From positions 24,305 through 88,304 of the forward strand of contig MPNW01000231.1 in the NCBI GenBank assembly GCA_011800805.1: DNA of 64,000 nt, given 5' to 3'. This document shows positions 1-11,578 of this stretch, piece by piece. The DNA comes from Hirudo medicinalis (lineage: Eukaryota > Annelida > Clitellata > Hirudinida > Hirudinidae). Position numbers and translations under genes: made by a program. The first letter of the stretch is position 1. Each line of letters starts with the position of its first letter. Under the pieces are notes generated by a model. It was given only the letters and a program-made list of their open reading frames with translations. It was not told the DNA's origin and did no database searches.

Positions 1-123
1 TTCATTCATTCATTCATTCATTCATTCATTCATTCATTCATTCATTCATTCATTCATTCATTCATTCATTCATTCATTCATTCATTCATTCATTCATTCA
101 TTCATTCATTCATTCATTCATTC
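1..123. repeat. (TTCA)n tetranucleotide microsatellite at window edge
   Basis: An essentially perfect TTCA array of about 30 units fills the first 123 bases and is cut by the window edge, so its full length is unknown. It has no coding value. Confidence 0.97.
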
Positions 124-561
124 GATCAATATCTCCGTATTCTGTCATTTAAAATTCAATTATTTTATTAAATGCAAACTATTATCATTTATAATATATT
201 CATTATTTTAACTTAATTTCGTAATAATATTTTGATTTATAAATTTATTTCGTAAGCACGCTTCAAATAATTTGTAAACCTTTAAAAACAACTTTCTGGA
301 ATTTAAAAATATCTGATTTTAAAGTAAAACTGAATTTTTTTAAAGCGTTTTGAATCTGAATGCAAAGGAAAAGTAAAAGGAAAACCAATGAACCGAGGCG
401 ATCCGTGAAGAGGTTGTTACGCTCCATTGAGTGAAGCGTTCGACATCTGAATTTTGAGTTACTCGCCCTGTTTTTCCAACATTTCAAGCTTTTCCTGATT
501 AAAATATATTTCAAAAATTTAAGAAAGTCTTTGTGCAAGTTTATGATATACTAAATAATAT

Positions 562-695
562 ATTATATACTGTATAATATATGATGTACTGTGTAATATA
601 TGATGTACTGTATAATATATGATGTACTGTATAATATATGATGTACTGTATAATATATGATGTACTGTGTAATATATGATGTACTATATAATATT
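562..695. repeat. 19-bp AT-rich tandem repeat
   Basis: About seven near-identical copies of ATGATGTACTGTATAATAT follow one another. Variation is mostly A/G at one position (GTGTAAT versus GTATAAT). It is a minisatellite between two simple arrays. Confidence 0.9.
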
Positions 696-810
696 ATAGA
701 CAGAATATAGACATTGTGACATTGTGACATTGTTTGTGAAGTTCCAGGTTATCTTTTACTTCGATAAAATGTTTTTGTCAATCAAAATTTCAGCAGCGAA
801 GATGTTACGT

Positions 811-930
811 TATGTTGTGTTGTGTTGTGTTGTGTTGTGTTGTGTTGTGTTGTGTTGTGTTGTGTTGTGTTGTGTTGTGTTGTGTTGTGTTGTGTTGTGT
901 TGTGTTGTGTTGTGTTGTGTTGTGTTGTGT
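811..930. repeat. (TTGTG)n pentanucleotide array
   Basis: About 23 uninterrupted TGTTG units. Both strands stay open through it in several frames, which gives spurious Cys/Val-rich or His/Asn/Thr-rich translations. Confidence 0.95.
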
Positions 931-1249
931 TACGGACAGGCGGTGCAAAGGACGTATTTGAAAAATTCTTTTTCTCAACCGAGAAACTTTCGAACAAAGG
1001 CGAAACATGCCTTGAAATTATTTGCAAAACCTGCTCGAATGTGTAATTTGCTATTGCATGATCTTAAACGATGAAGATTTCCTTCAAAGTAAGATCTAAT
1101 GCTGTCTTGAACAGCTTGTTGGGCTTTTGTATTATTTTGCTGTGCGTTCAATGAAGCATCAGCTGAAAACAATTAATTTCTTTCAATTCTTGTTTCTTCT
1201 GGCTTCTTTAATTGACCCACCGATGTTCCAATTACAGAAGCCATTCTCT

Positions 1250-1355
1250 TATCCATCCACNCCATCCACCCACCCATCCATCCACCCATCGATCCATCCA
1301 CCCACCCATCCACCCACCCATCCATCCACCCACCCATCCACCCATCCACCCATCC
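1250..1355. repeat. (CCAT/CCAC)n array with one ambiguous base
   Basis: Interspersed CCATCCAC and CCACCCAT units with an N at 1261. The N probably marks an unresolved repeat length, so the array size here should not be trusted. Confidence 0.85.
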
Positions 1356-1954
1356 GTCCATTAATCCGTATTCTTTACAATCCTTTTGTTTCAATTCATT
1401 CAATCCATCCGAAAGATTGCAGCATCACAATCACAACTTTTCCGAATTTCGAGGAAATGAAAAAACTTTCGAGCTCTTGCTGGGTCACTTTATCAGCGAC
1501 AGATGTCACATTCTGGAGAAATGCCTTGCAATGGATATTGAAACTTTCAGGGTTTAAACCAATAAAGTAGAATTTTAATGGAATAATATCTAATTAAATT
1601 AAATACTTTTAGAAGATATTTATTTACATAAATCCTTTGTAACGGAGCCCCCCTTTAAACGGTCCAACCTGGAAACTTCTTAAAGTGATTCACATTTAAA
1701 TCCATAAACAATCGGATTTTTCGTCATTTTCTTTCATTCACTCTCTCAATCCTCTCCACTTCTCCTTTCCTTCTCACTCCAGCATTCCATTCCTCTTCAT
1801 TTGAACAGAAAAATGCGTTTCCAGTTTCACACGATCTTCCTCTCGATTTTTTTATGCGTCCTTTTACAGGATTTAATTTGGATTTTCAATTCTAATGGCG
1901 GGAAAAGAAATTACTTCCGGCTCTTAATTGATAAAGATTTTTTTTCCAATCATT

Positions 1955-2428
1955 TTAAAATGAATTTTTATTTTTATTTAAAATTAAATTTGAGATGCCG
2001 TTAAATTTGTCTTTCTCACCGAGCCTCTCCAGTGAGATGACAATGTTTGTCAAGGCGGTCTCGAGATCCTCCGAGATTTTCCCAAGACTCTTGATAATGT
2101 TTAACGTGTCTCCTTGACGATGATGAAGATCATGTTGACCTTGAATCGAGCATCCTTTCCATCTCCAGTGAAAAGAGTTTGTTTCTCGAGGATCATTTAT
2201 CCAACTTTTAGAATCTCGAGGAGACTTTTGGAAGTTATTAGAATCCACACTTACTTCGCTCCTCTCCCGGCCATTGCCAAATATACTCTCATTATCAAAC
2301 GGTCTTGCAAGGGGTGACAGAACAGAGATGAAAGTCTTCATGTGGATGAAAGTGGTATTAGGAAAATATAACACCCCAAAATCTTTAGTTTTAATTAGGA
2401 ACACACCTCCGAAAAGTTGTAGAAGCAA
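1955..2428 (-). CDS. Weak hypothetical open frame, 157 residues
   Basis: An open frame on the minus strand whose second half (from about residue 90) looks mildly helical and charged, with SLGKISEDLETALTNIVISL followed by a Lys-rich end. There is no recognised domain, no clear signal peptide and no splice-supported continuation. In DNA this AT-rich, a frame of this length can occur by chance. I list it only because it is longer and less repetitive than its neighbours. I do not assign a function. Confidence 0.2.
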   Translation of the reverse strand: MLLQLFGGVFLIKTKDFGVLYFPNTTFIHMKTFISVLSPLARPFDNESIFGNGRERSEVSVDSNNFQKSPRDSKSWINDPRETNSFHWRWKGCSIQGQHDLHHRQGDTLNIIKSLGKISEDLETALTNIVISLERLGEKDKFNGISNLILNKNKNSF

Positions 2429-3146
2429 AGCAGAGACGCGTGCGTAAATGAACTCCCCCGAAAGAAAATGTATTTCTGCTTCGGAAGAAAACAGGATGAA
2501 AATGACGAAAAGGATGCCTCCTCAGCAGAATCTTTAGGACCATATTTTAGCCTCCTGATGTTTAAAGTGTTCTTGGCTTAAGCGACTTATCCGAGTAATT
2601 AGGTCCGAGGATCGGAATTGACATCGGGTGTTTAGAAAGCAGTGTATTCAATTTAACTGTTGTGAATTTATGAGGGTTGTTTCACACGAACCTCAACACG
2701 ACACACGTGAATACATTTCGATACAAGCTGATGTTGGACCTTAAATTTATTTCAGGTTTATCAAGTAAATCTTCGTTCTTCAAAACTCTATAAATTTTCA
2801 CTGAATATTTCGATGCTTCTTTCCTCCATTTAAAGATTTTTTTAAATTCACTTTTTTACGATATGTGGAATACTTAAATGCTTGAAAATTGAAGATCATT
2901 TCCTTTAGAATGGACAGTGAATGATATCTTTCCAGGTCTCCATTGCATGGTTTAGCTTGGAAGCTGGTGAAGTACATTTCAAGCCATTTCAAGCTCCTAT
3001 TACGGCTGTAATAACTTGGCTAAAAATTGTTCATAAATAGAAATAATAAAAAGTAGAATGTCAAAATAATAATGAGTTCAAATAATCAAATCGAATAAAT
3101 GCTTAATGAAAAGCATGTCAAATAATATTCTTCAGCATCAGACAAC

Positions 3147-4384
3147 ATGACGAATTTGGCATCCATCGTCATAACTGCACTCCTTTTCCTTACAATTGAA
3201 CAAGTGGGCACTTCAAGCTTCGTTGGAGGTTGGTGTGATTAAATAAATATTAACAATATAGTTATTAATCAATTAATGGTCAACTGTAATTAATAATTTT
3301 TCGAGTGAATTCCAAGTCAATTAAAGGAAAGAAAGAAAATCAAAATTGATTAGTCGTTATATAACCTCTAATTTTATTCCCACTCTTTTAAGGTATGTTT
3401 CATTTGCATCCAGCTCGTCGTAAATTATCATATCGTGAGAACATGTTTTCTCGAGGCATGACCGATCACAAATAAGCCAAAAATGTAGTTCAAAATATTG
3501 TAGACAACTAAAGTGGGCATTGGAAAAGAGGGTAGTTATCAAATGATGATGATGAGTGGTTTTGAGCGCTTCACAACAACAAATACCAACAGGATCGTTC
3601 ATGCGGTCATCGAAAATTGGATAAAATTAGATAAACAATTTACAGGTGAGGAACTTTTCCGACACGCATCTCGCCTAGCAAAGAGAAGCCCTGATGGTGA
3701 TGGGGTCAGCCCAGTCTTCGCCTCTCAAGAGTCAAGCGATGGTCAAGAGTTCATGACCCCGGATGAACTGAACGTGGAAAAGAAGAGCGGACGAAGGAAT
3801 CTCATGTACATTGGTAAAAGGGGAGGAAAGACAATGGATGATCTGAGGAGGGTGAAAGAACAATCTGACAGTCCACTGAGACGTAGCAGGATTTATATAG
3901 GTCTCTAGCGAGCAATATTTTTTAAATTTAGATAGGACACTATCTATTTGGAATTAGTTTTGCAAAAGTGGTTGATAAAAAAGTATTTATAATTTTTATT
4001 CGGATTTGAAACTCCGACTAAAAACTAAGACTTGAGTAATTCTCATTAGAAGCAGTTAAGATAAAGACTTTGTAAAGCAATGTAATCCAAAGACTTGCTA
4101 TAAAAATCTGACATACATTCAAGACTGACTTAAGCAATTATATCAAGAAATTCTTTTTAAGAAATTATTTTTTTAGACAATTTTTTGCAAATCCAGGGAA
4201 AAGGTCGGACATGGATGTTTATGATCTGGATGGAAGCGATTCATCTCAACTCATGTCTTCCGAGAATGTTAACTGGAAATACGACCCTCTTTCCTATCCT
4301 GATGACCTAGAAGGAAGACAGCTAAGACTTCTGCCAACAAACTACTTCCTAAACAAGAGGAGGTCGAGATTGTACATAGGCTGA
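3147..4384 (+). CDS. Neuropeptide precursor with three xxxYIG repeats (putative YI-amides)
   Basis: Exons 3147-3228, 3646-3900 and 4197-4384 join in phase (1, 1) to encode 174 residues. Residues 1 to about 23 form a signal peptide (MTNLASIVITALLFLTIEQV). Three short repeats follow dibasic sites: NLMYIG at 79-84 after RR and before KR, SRIYIG at 108-113 after RR and before KR, and SRLYIG at 169-174 after KRR, ending at the stop codon. Each Gly sits where a C-terminal amide donor would be, so the predicted products are NLMYI-amide, SRIYI-amide and SRLYI-amide. The second repeat is split by intron 2: G113 is completed across the junction, which then gives KR. Other dibasic sites at 40-41, 73-74 and 95-96 release acidic spacers. 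I do not recognise the family. The precursor design (secretion signal, Gly, dibasic sites, repeated core) is what I see; peptide release and amidation are inferred. Confidence 0.8.
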
Positions 4385-4394
4385 AATGTGCCCA

Positions 4395-4400
4395 AATAAA
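4395..4400 (+). terminator. Poly(A) signal AATAAA of the neuropeptide gene
   Basis: AATAAA lies only about 10 bases after the stop codon at 4382-4384, implying a very short 3' UTR. Confidence 0.55.
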
Positions 4401-5174
4401 CATTTTAGATTCCATTAACAATTTTCTAAAATATCTCAATCATCTAATTTAATCGTGTCTGCTCCCTCAAGAATAAACTTATTACAGCTTAGGATCTTAG
4501 GTAGAGGTTCCTTAAAATTCATCGAGATGGATATGAATTACGCATTTATTGACATTTCTGCAAATGGTTTGAAACTCAAAAACCTTGGCGTTGGAAGTGA
4601 ATTTAAAAGTCATTGCACCCGCGAGACACTTGACACTTTCCAAATTCGAAACAATGCTTGTCTTACTCCATCGTCTGCTCTGCAGTTCCAGTATTCAAGA
4701 GTAACTTATTTCCATGTAGGGATCGATTTCTATCATGAACTTCTAACATAACGGTTCTGAGTAAATTATGTTAACTACTTTCTCTGAGCGTCAGTGACAT
4801 CTCCACCCAAACAGATCATTGCAAGTTAGCTGTATAAAGAAATTGTAAAATGCAAATCCAATGTGAGTCAATCTCTCTCAGGCCTCACATGCAGTTACAT
4901 TTACAAAGTCATTACTAGGCAAGCAAGATGCCATTTTTGCATTTATAATGAATTAGATAAGCCTATAACTTGCTTAGCATTTTTACAAATTATTTTCAAT
5001 AAAATTTACTAATGAATCAGTAATGTTAACTAAGTTGAGACCAGAAATTTTTTTGTCACATTTTGATAATAAAAAGAAATTATAACTTTCATTTCGAATT
5101 CTCAAAATGCAAACTGAAAAATCATGAGAACAATTAGGAACATGGTATGGTGACAAGATGTGACAGAAAATGAA
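4401..5174. other. Intergenic DNA, convergent 3' ends
   Basis: The space between the 3' ends of the neuropeptide gene (+) and PITHD1 (-). A 98-codon open frame at 4455-4751 has no recognisable features and no splice context, and I regard it as chance. Confidence 0.6.
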
Positions 5175-6435
5175 TCAGTGAATGTGCCTAGGGACTTCAT
5201 CCAATAAATTGATCCTCGGATGGTCGGCCGGGTTGGCTCGGGCTTCGTACGTGGCTACTGGGATCTCTTGCCTCTTGAACTGAAGCAAATGAAATGAAAA
5301 TTGTACAACAGAAAAATCTGCTTGTACAGATTAAGACATATTTGCAGCATAACCTAATTGCAACAGTGACTTTAACGACAAAAGATTATGTTATAAAATA
5401 ATTACAAATAAATAATAAAGTTGGGAACTTGAAATCTGACTACCCATAGAAAGACACAGAAAAGAGTGATATAAACCAACCTCAGTAAAGTCCCCTCTCA
5501 AGCCAATGTAATAGACCTTAGTCTTGTCAGCCCCAAAGTTTTCTGGTATGTAAATGCTGAGATCTGACACAGAGTTAAACCTTGTTGTTCTTCACCAGAA
5601 AATAAATCAAATGAGATTTGTAAAAGAATAATTTAAAATAAATCAAATGAGATATGTAAAAGAATAGATTCAAATGAAGTGTTGCATACTTGAGTTCATA
5701 TTCAACAGTTCCATCATCATCATGAACGAGCTCGAACTCTTGATCTGGAGCAGTTCCACCAGCATCGTCAAACATCATATTTGGACGGTTTTTGAAGCTG
5801 GAAAGAACAAAGCAAAGCAAATGATGGCCATAATTAATATAATTAATAGTGAATTTCAGAAGATAGAAAACATAACTCTGTAATGGACTTGTATTGCATA
5901 AAGATGATTTTAAAACTAACAGTTTTACGACTTTGGGATGTTGGCTGTCCTCACCACCAAGTATTATCATGCCTCTCAACTTTACATGGCCTGTAAAACT
6001 TTAAAATTTCCATAAAATGTAGATGCCAAAACAAACACAAGTACGAATTTTTTGCATCCAAAAATTAAACAAAACTGATCAATTACGGAATGTTGAAAAG
6101 GAGCTCTTGATCAACGTCGCTTTCCACAAACTGTAAAAGAAATGTTAAAAAGAACACAAATGTTGTTAAATTGAAGTTAATATTACGTACTTCAGAATGT
6201 TCTAAATTCTCAATTTTCTAGAAATTACAGAAATGATTACTTTAGTTCTGTCCTGCCTTTCATGCCATGGTTTGAAGACAAGTCTGCCAGAATCTTTTTC
6301 AGTCTCATTCAGACACTGAACCTTGTAAGTGTCAATTTTAGAATATAAACTGTAAAGATTTCCTTTTGCTGAGGAGTCCACATCCTCATGTTCACAACTG
6401 CAGCTACAAGAGTGGCGATGACCGTGCCCCGACAT
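5175..6435 (-). CDS. PITHD1: PITH domain-containing protein 1 (PITHD1)
   Basis: Six minus-strand exons: 6435-6241, 6130-6087, 5998-5921, 5797-5690, 5580-5481 and 5279-5175. They join in phase to 209 residues, against about 211 in vertebrates. The His/Cys-rich start MSGHGHRHSCSCSCEHED and the block CLNETEKDSG...VFKPWHERQDRTK match the PITHD1 N-terminus. FTGHVKLRGMIILGGED, FDDAGGTAPDQEF and TKVYYIGLRGDFTE match the PITH beta-sandwich, and the end VATYEARANPADH matches the family C-terminus. The PITH domain (residues about 25-190) was first found fused to a thioredoxin in other proteins; here it stands alone. In vertebrates PITHD1 is a small cytosolic protein with reported roles in proteasome function and haematopoietic gene control, which cannot be tested here. 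It starts about 560 bp from a divergent gene. Confidence 0.93.
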
Positions 6436-6996
6436 TTTCGGTTAAGTTCACATAAACAATTCGAAAGCAAAATGAAATTTACCAAGATTTAAATTTCTTA
6501 AGGTTATCAGTATTTTTATATTTCATTACGTGAATAATTGTCTAGCACTGTTTGACACTCAACATCTTTAAAGTATTACTAAATATGATCTAGTTAACAA
6601 TTTGTTAAAATAAATAATTTATATTTAAAATGTTAAATTTAATTTATTTTTTAATAAATAATTTTTTATCATCAAAACTTATACTAAAGTTTGTAATTTT
6701 CACATCTCCTTAACATGGAGTTTGTTTTTGTTTTAGTTTTCCAAGTTGTCGATTTTATGGCGTTGTGGGAATGCGTGTCGTTATTTAACTTGAGATAAAT
6801 TATTAATTTAATGCGAATTGGTTGCTTTGATACCGTATTTTCAATTTGGTGCGACTGTTTGGTAAATATTTTGTGTCACTTGACTTGCATCCAGCCATGT
6901 AAACACAAACACCAATAATAAGGATTTTTAAGTGTTTACTTGATGCACTATTTATGTATTTTTATTTAAATATAGATGTTTATTTTTTTCTTGCAG
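6436..6996. promoter_or_regulatory. Candidate bidirectional promoter between PITHD1 and the 7005 gene
   Basis: Only about 560 bp separates the PITHD1 start codon (-) from the first coding exon of the next gene (+). The coding exon at 6997 has a strong acceptor (a T-rich run ending TTGCAG), so the plus-strand gene has at least one upstream non-coding exon inside this interval. The interval is AT-rich and I see no clear TATA box. A shared promoter is inferred from the layout alone. Confidence 0.4.
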
Positions 6997-7004
6997 GTTT
7001 TGAG

Positions 7005-9715
7005 ATGACGAGCAGGGGAGGCAAAAGCAGTCAGCCATTCTTAGTAAGTTTTACAGTTGAGAATGGCCATCTGCAGGATTTACAGAGTCAGATCGTGAAC
7101 TTCAACAGTTTTCTAATGAAACTTGGTGTGCTAAGCTTTAAGCTGAATGGATGTGAAATGTTGGATTTCAAACCAGGCAACCAATTCAATGGCACAGAAA
7201 GTACAAAAATGCCACAGATGCCAGCCCAAAGCAGCTCCACCATTCTGAACACGTCGACCTCATTGCTAGAGTCACCAAACTTTTACGGCATAAGCTCAAT
7301 AGCCACAAATGAGGTAGGACCTGGAAAAGTCAGCCCGAGGAGAGATACTCTGAAACCAATACCCTGGAAAGAAGAGCCTGCATTTCGTGTGCCTTATCCA
7401 CCCCTTATGGCCAATGCATTAGATGAGAAAACAGTGGATTATTTACAGAGGAATGGAACCAAGCCTCATGAAAAGTCCTTCGCTTATCCAATTCTACATA
7501 ATGCTATCTCACCACCTTTTGGAGCAACTGCCACCAATAGCAATGTTGGCAGCAACCAAAAAATTAATGGGATCGCAAAAAACAGGCAGTCGAAAAAACG
7601 GAAAGTTCAGAACGAATTTCAGTCGCCTTATTTTCATGCCTCGCAGAACAACTACTCGCATTGTCGGCACTCGAACCCTCCTCATTTCCAGATCGACCAA
7701 ATGTTCAATTCTAAATCTTTCGAGCACGACCAGATCTACCGCCAAATGCCAAACATCAGATCCATCCCAGAGACAAACCACCTCTACAATTACCCTACAG
7801 GAGTTCCTCACCAGCAGATGTTCACCTCTCATGTACCCGATCAGGTTCTCGGCACAAATCACGAGTCGAGAGAGTGCAAGATAGATAATGCTTTGAAGCA
7901 GATCAACGAGATATCGAGGGAGGATCACATCGTCGCTTGCAACGATGCAATGACGAGCGACGACAAGTTCATGGATGCCGATTCTCTGGCCAGACTCGTC
8001 GACTCCGGCGAAGAACTTCCCGATTGTCTCGACCTGGATGGCCTTCTCGACTTTGACCTTCCAGAAGATTTGAGTGTTTTTGAGACCAGCTGTGACTCCT
8101 CAAGCAACAATCCTTTCAAAATCTTCCCTGGCAGTGATCCCGACAAGGACGGCTGTTCCGATGCGAGTGGAAAATTGAACGTTGAAGAGGAAGTCGTACC
8201 CTCTCCATGCTCCGAAATGCAGGAGAAGAGCAGGAAAAGAGCCAGGGAAGATAAAGCAAAACATTGTGAAGAATTTGATCTGCCTGGGAACAGAGTAACC
8301 AAGAAAAGTTTAATGGATCCCAAATCTTTCCCAAGTTATTCTGCAAAAACAGTAAGTCAAAACTTTTCTGGAAATCAAGGCCATCTAGATGAGGCCATTA
8401 GGTGCCAAATGGTCCCGAGGTGCAAAAAGCAAATCATTAAGAGTTTGACTCATTTAAAGCAGGGAGGCGAGAGAGTTTCATGGAAAGCAGTCCGACCGTC
8501 AGAAAATCTACTCTCTTCGCCCGACGCCATGTTTTCAATCAATCCCTGCCGTGTCCCTGGCCTTAACTCTCCAGCTCAGAGCTGCTTGACTCCATCATTT
8601 GTCTCTAGCGCCCAACACAACTTCTCCCCTAGCATCAACTCGGACTCCGACGGTTCTCCGAGACTGTCCACCGACGACGACAGGAGCAGCAGCGGGGGAA
8701 AAACGGCCAGCCTTCTCCTTTCCCCTCCCAACTGGGGCTCGGACATCAGCGCTCCCTCTGCCCTCGAATTTTACGAGAGTTCGGCGTTCCCGAGGAACGA
8801 CATGCTTACTGCAGAAGTTGGCTTCGTGAGTGACTTTCTTTATTTCAACAAGAAATTACTAAATCGTTTTACTATTTTTTTATCAGATTAATTACAATTT
8901 CAATTAATTTAATTAAACTAATAAATACGGTCGTGATTGTCAGCCGGACAAATATACGTTCGGTATTTTGTTCGTACTGTCTCTAGGAATCGGTTTTAAA
9001 AATGGTTAACGAAATATAAATTTCTGTTCGGCATATTTGTCGAGCGCCTCGTGAACACGTCCGCAATGTTTTTTGCAGACCGTCTAATGCCGGTTGGACA
9101 CATCTTGCTTGAAAGAACTGCAGCAACCATCTATTGGAGGCTTTCCGATATTTTGTTTTATTTTTAGCTCAAATTTGTAAATCGACGTGAGGATCGGATT
9201 GCTTTGAATACTTTTTGCGGAGCGAAATCGTGCTCGGACGAAAAGAGACAGTCGTTTTGATCGAGGGAGACGATGTTTCGAGTGGGTTTTACTTTACGTT
9301 GTCGTCGTCCTCGATGTTGTTAAGCATCCGATCGTGCGTTTCTTTTCAATTGGCCAGTAGTTTTTTGTTGTTGTTTTGGATTACTTGATAAATTGTAATT
9401 TTAATCGATCTGATTTTGCATTTCTTCAGTTTTCAACTTGTTATGGTCAGCATCATCTCCTTGTTTGTTTGCCACAGTTTGGTTTGGAATTCCTCCCTAT
9501 TGATAATTACCTTATTGCACTGATTTCTTTTATTGCATTTGAATTCATTTTGCGATCGTTAGATGACGAATTCGACGGCATCTCGACGAACGTTCGCAAA
9601 GACCGGCGAAACGGTTCCGGCGACGTCCGTCGCCGAACTCCAACTTCACATCGAACAAGTGGTCTTAAAATGGCAGACTCGAGCAAGATATTTCGAGACG
9701 ATATTAGATTTTTAA
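7005..9715 (+). CDS. Unrecognised acidic, Ser-rich nuclear protein (two coding exons)
   Basis: Exon 7005-8825 (607 codons) splices in phase 0 at TTC|GTGAGT to 9563-9715 (50 codons plus stop), giving 657 residues. ATG 7005 lies just after the acceptor at 6995-6996. A classical basic nuclear signal SKKRKVQ occurs near residue 206 and a second basic stretch SRKRARED near 415. Between them is an acidic Leu-rich segment (residues about 345-370, ending DLDGLLDFDLPEDL) of the kind seen in transactivation domains. The rest is Ser/Pro-rich and probably disordered. The C-terminus ELQLHIEQVVLKWQTRARYF looks like an amphipathic helix. Together this suggests a transcriptional regulator, but I cannot name the family. 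A GTAAGT at 8352-8357 inside the exon could act as an alternative donor. The exact first exon is not visible. Confidence 0.65.
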
Positions 9716-11578
9716 GCGTCGGTCGTCTGAATTCTTTTTCTCGATCTCGCTTCGGTTTCTTCGAGGAGTCGCCGTCGTCGAAGCCCTGCAGAGACTTCGG
9801 ACGATCTCTTTCGGCGTCCGACCCCTCGTTAAAAACGTCGTGACCTTAAATCTGTACAGTGGAATTGTATTTAGTTCTGTCCGATGCTCTCGTTCGATCT
9901 GCTCCTCAAACCGTTTCCTTTCCATCGTTAATGAATTCACCACGAACGGGTTGCATTTCACTTTCGACCTCGAGGGACGGTTTTCGTTCTGCCGGTCGTC
10001 GCGCAATTCGTTCGACGTTCGATTTTCTCCGTCCACGTTAAAACCGTCGACGATAACATGCATTCGTCTCTCTATCACGGGCTTCTTCGATGACGTCGTC
10101 GCTGACGCGTCGTTGCCGAAGGCCGACAATTTTATTTTCGTATAAATTCGTAACATATTTACTAATTAATCGACATTTGCCCTAAGATCGACACCGTTCT
10201 CGGTCGGATTAAATTGCATTGAAATTTATTAAGATCTTTTTAATGAATTGTTCGGCATAAATTAGCCCCTTCCTTCGCCGTTCCCTTCGTTCGATTTAAT
10301 ATTTAGTGGTGCTTTTCATCAATGTGTACATAAAAACTATTTATAATAACATGGTAAGGAGACAAACAGTCAGTAAAACTATTTTTAATTTTTGCTACGT
10401 CGACCGTCTCGATGCCGTCGTCTCGGACGCCGGCCGATATTTATTGCTCCTCGGTGGAAACCAAAGAACCGAAATAGAGATGTCGATGGTTTTTATTATG
10501 CTGTCATCCTTCGTCAACTTCACGGTAATCTTCGTCGGCGTCATCGTTGTTGCTATCCTAACTTAACTTATGTTCGTCCTTGAGTTCAACAGTTTAGCTG
10601 GATTTGTTGTTTTCCTTACTTAATGTAGATTCTTCCACTTATCCGCGTTATATGCATGTTTTAAACATAGATTGGGAATGTCCAAAAACGCTAACAGTAC
10701 ACATCCGCTCGGAAAGAGGACAAAGAGACATTTTGGCCACGAATTGGTAATGAGGAGTTCATTAAGTTCAACTACGATTGGTGGAGAAACCTAAATCGAG
10801 GACTGACTGAAGATACCTAAATCACTTTGTGGCGATGTTGAAATTTTGAAACCTTCGACGTGCAGCTTATTGTAGGCGCTCGGCCCTGAAATGAGTCTTT
10901 CCCAGGCCGGAGCTTTTTTGGCAGACTTTCAGTAGGACAGTCCCGTCTTCACCAAGCGACAATTCGTGAGTTTACAGAGCAGAATACGTTTGAACAAAAA
11001 GTTTATTATAAAAATCTCGATGCAAAATATAATCTAAAATTAGAAGTAATAAATAGTAATCAGCAGTATAGTCGAAATACCTTTTTAAGCGTTCACCTAC
11101 GGACGTGCTCGCAAAGATATCAAAATATAATTCGAAGACAAATGGCAAACAATTTGTGTATATCTGTACAAATCAGCAGTTACAAACTAGGAAAAAGGCA
11201 GACAATTTGTATATATCTGTACAAATCAGCAGTTACAAACTAAGAAAAATGTGCAATAATATTATAACTATAACATTACTTCTTAACATTGGTTCATTGA
11301 AAGTTAAAAAAAATGTATCGAGCGAATGTACTTTAAAAGGGCTGAGTAGCCTGGTCGCAGCAGTAATTAGTAACTTCAAATACTTAGCTCAACAAAGATT
11401 TATGAGAACTTCGCTAAACTTGAAAAAAATACGTCATATAATTACGGAATGGCCAAATTTGACTAAAACACGTACATAAAGAAAATCTGAACCGCATGAT
11501 CTGCCAAGAGGCGGACTCGCTACAAGAAATCGATTGAAAAGTCATTGATGCTAAGCGTAATCCTCCTCAAAATGTCAC
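9716..11578. other. CpG-dense non-coding tract between convergent genes
   Basis: The 3' flank or 3' UTR of the 7005 gene, up to the stop codon of the CLC gene. About 9540-10160 and 10390-10560 are strikingly rich in CpG, and both strands stay open in several frames, so the open frames here are composition effects. A 53-bp direct duplication lies at about 11148-11253. I find no splice-supported exon after 9715. Confidence 0.5.
11148..11253. repeat. Direct tandem duplication, period 53 bp
   Basis: Two copies of a block starting ACAATTTGT(G/A)TATATCTGT begin about 53 bases apart and differ at only a few positions. It is a recent local duplication in non-coding DNA. Confidence 0.85.

Larger units (their letters stand above)
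124..3146. other. Repeat-rich intergenic stretch, no convincing gene
   Basis: About 3 kb lies between the window edge and the neuropeptide gene. It holds a 19-bp AT-rich tandem repeat (about 562-695), a TTGTG array (about 811-930) and a CCAT/CCAC array with one N (about 1250-1355). The long open frames over the arrays are artefacts of repeats whose length is compatible with open translation. I see no splice-linked exons, tRNA or other RNA gene. Only the weak minus-strand frame at 1955-2428 could be coding. Confidence 0.6.

Noticed and set aside
724..1074. Cys/Val-rich open frame and His/Asn/Thr-rich frames on the other strand
   Set aside because: They are translations of the TTGTG array and stop soon outside it.
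1127..1570. Pro/His/Ser-rich 147-codon frame
   Set aside because: It is driven by the CCAT/CCAC repeat and contains an N.
9704..10156. 150-codon minus-strand frame in the CpG tract
   Set aside because: Frames are open on both strands because of composition, and no splice or domain evidence supports one.
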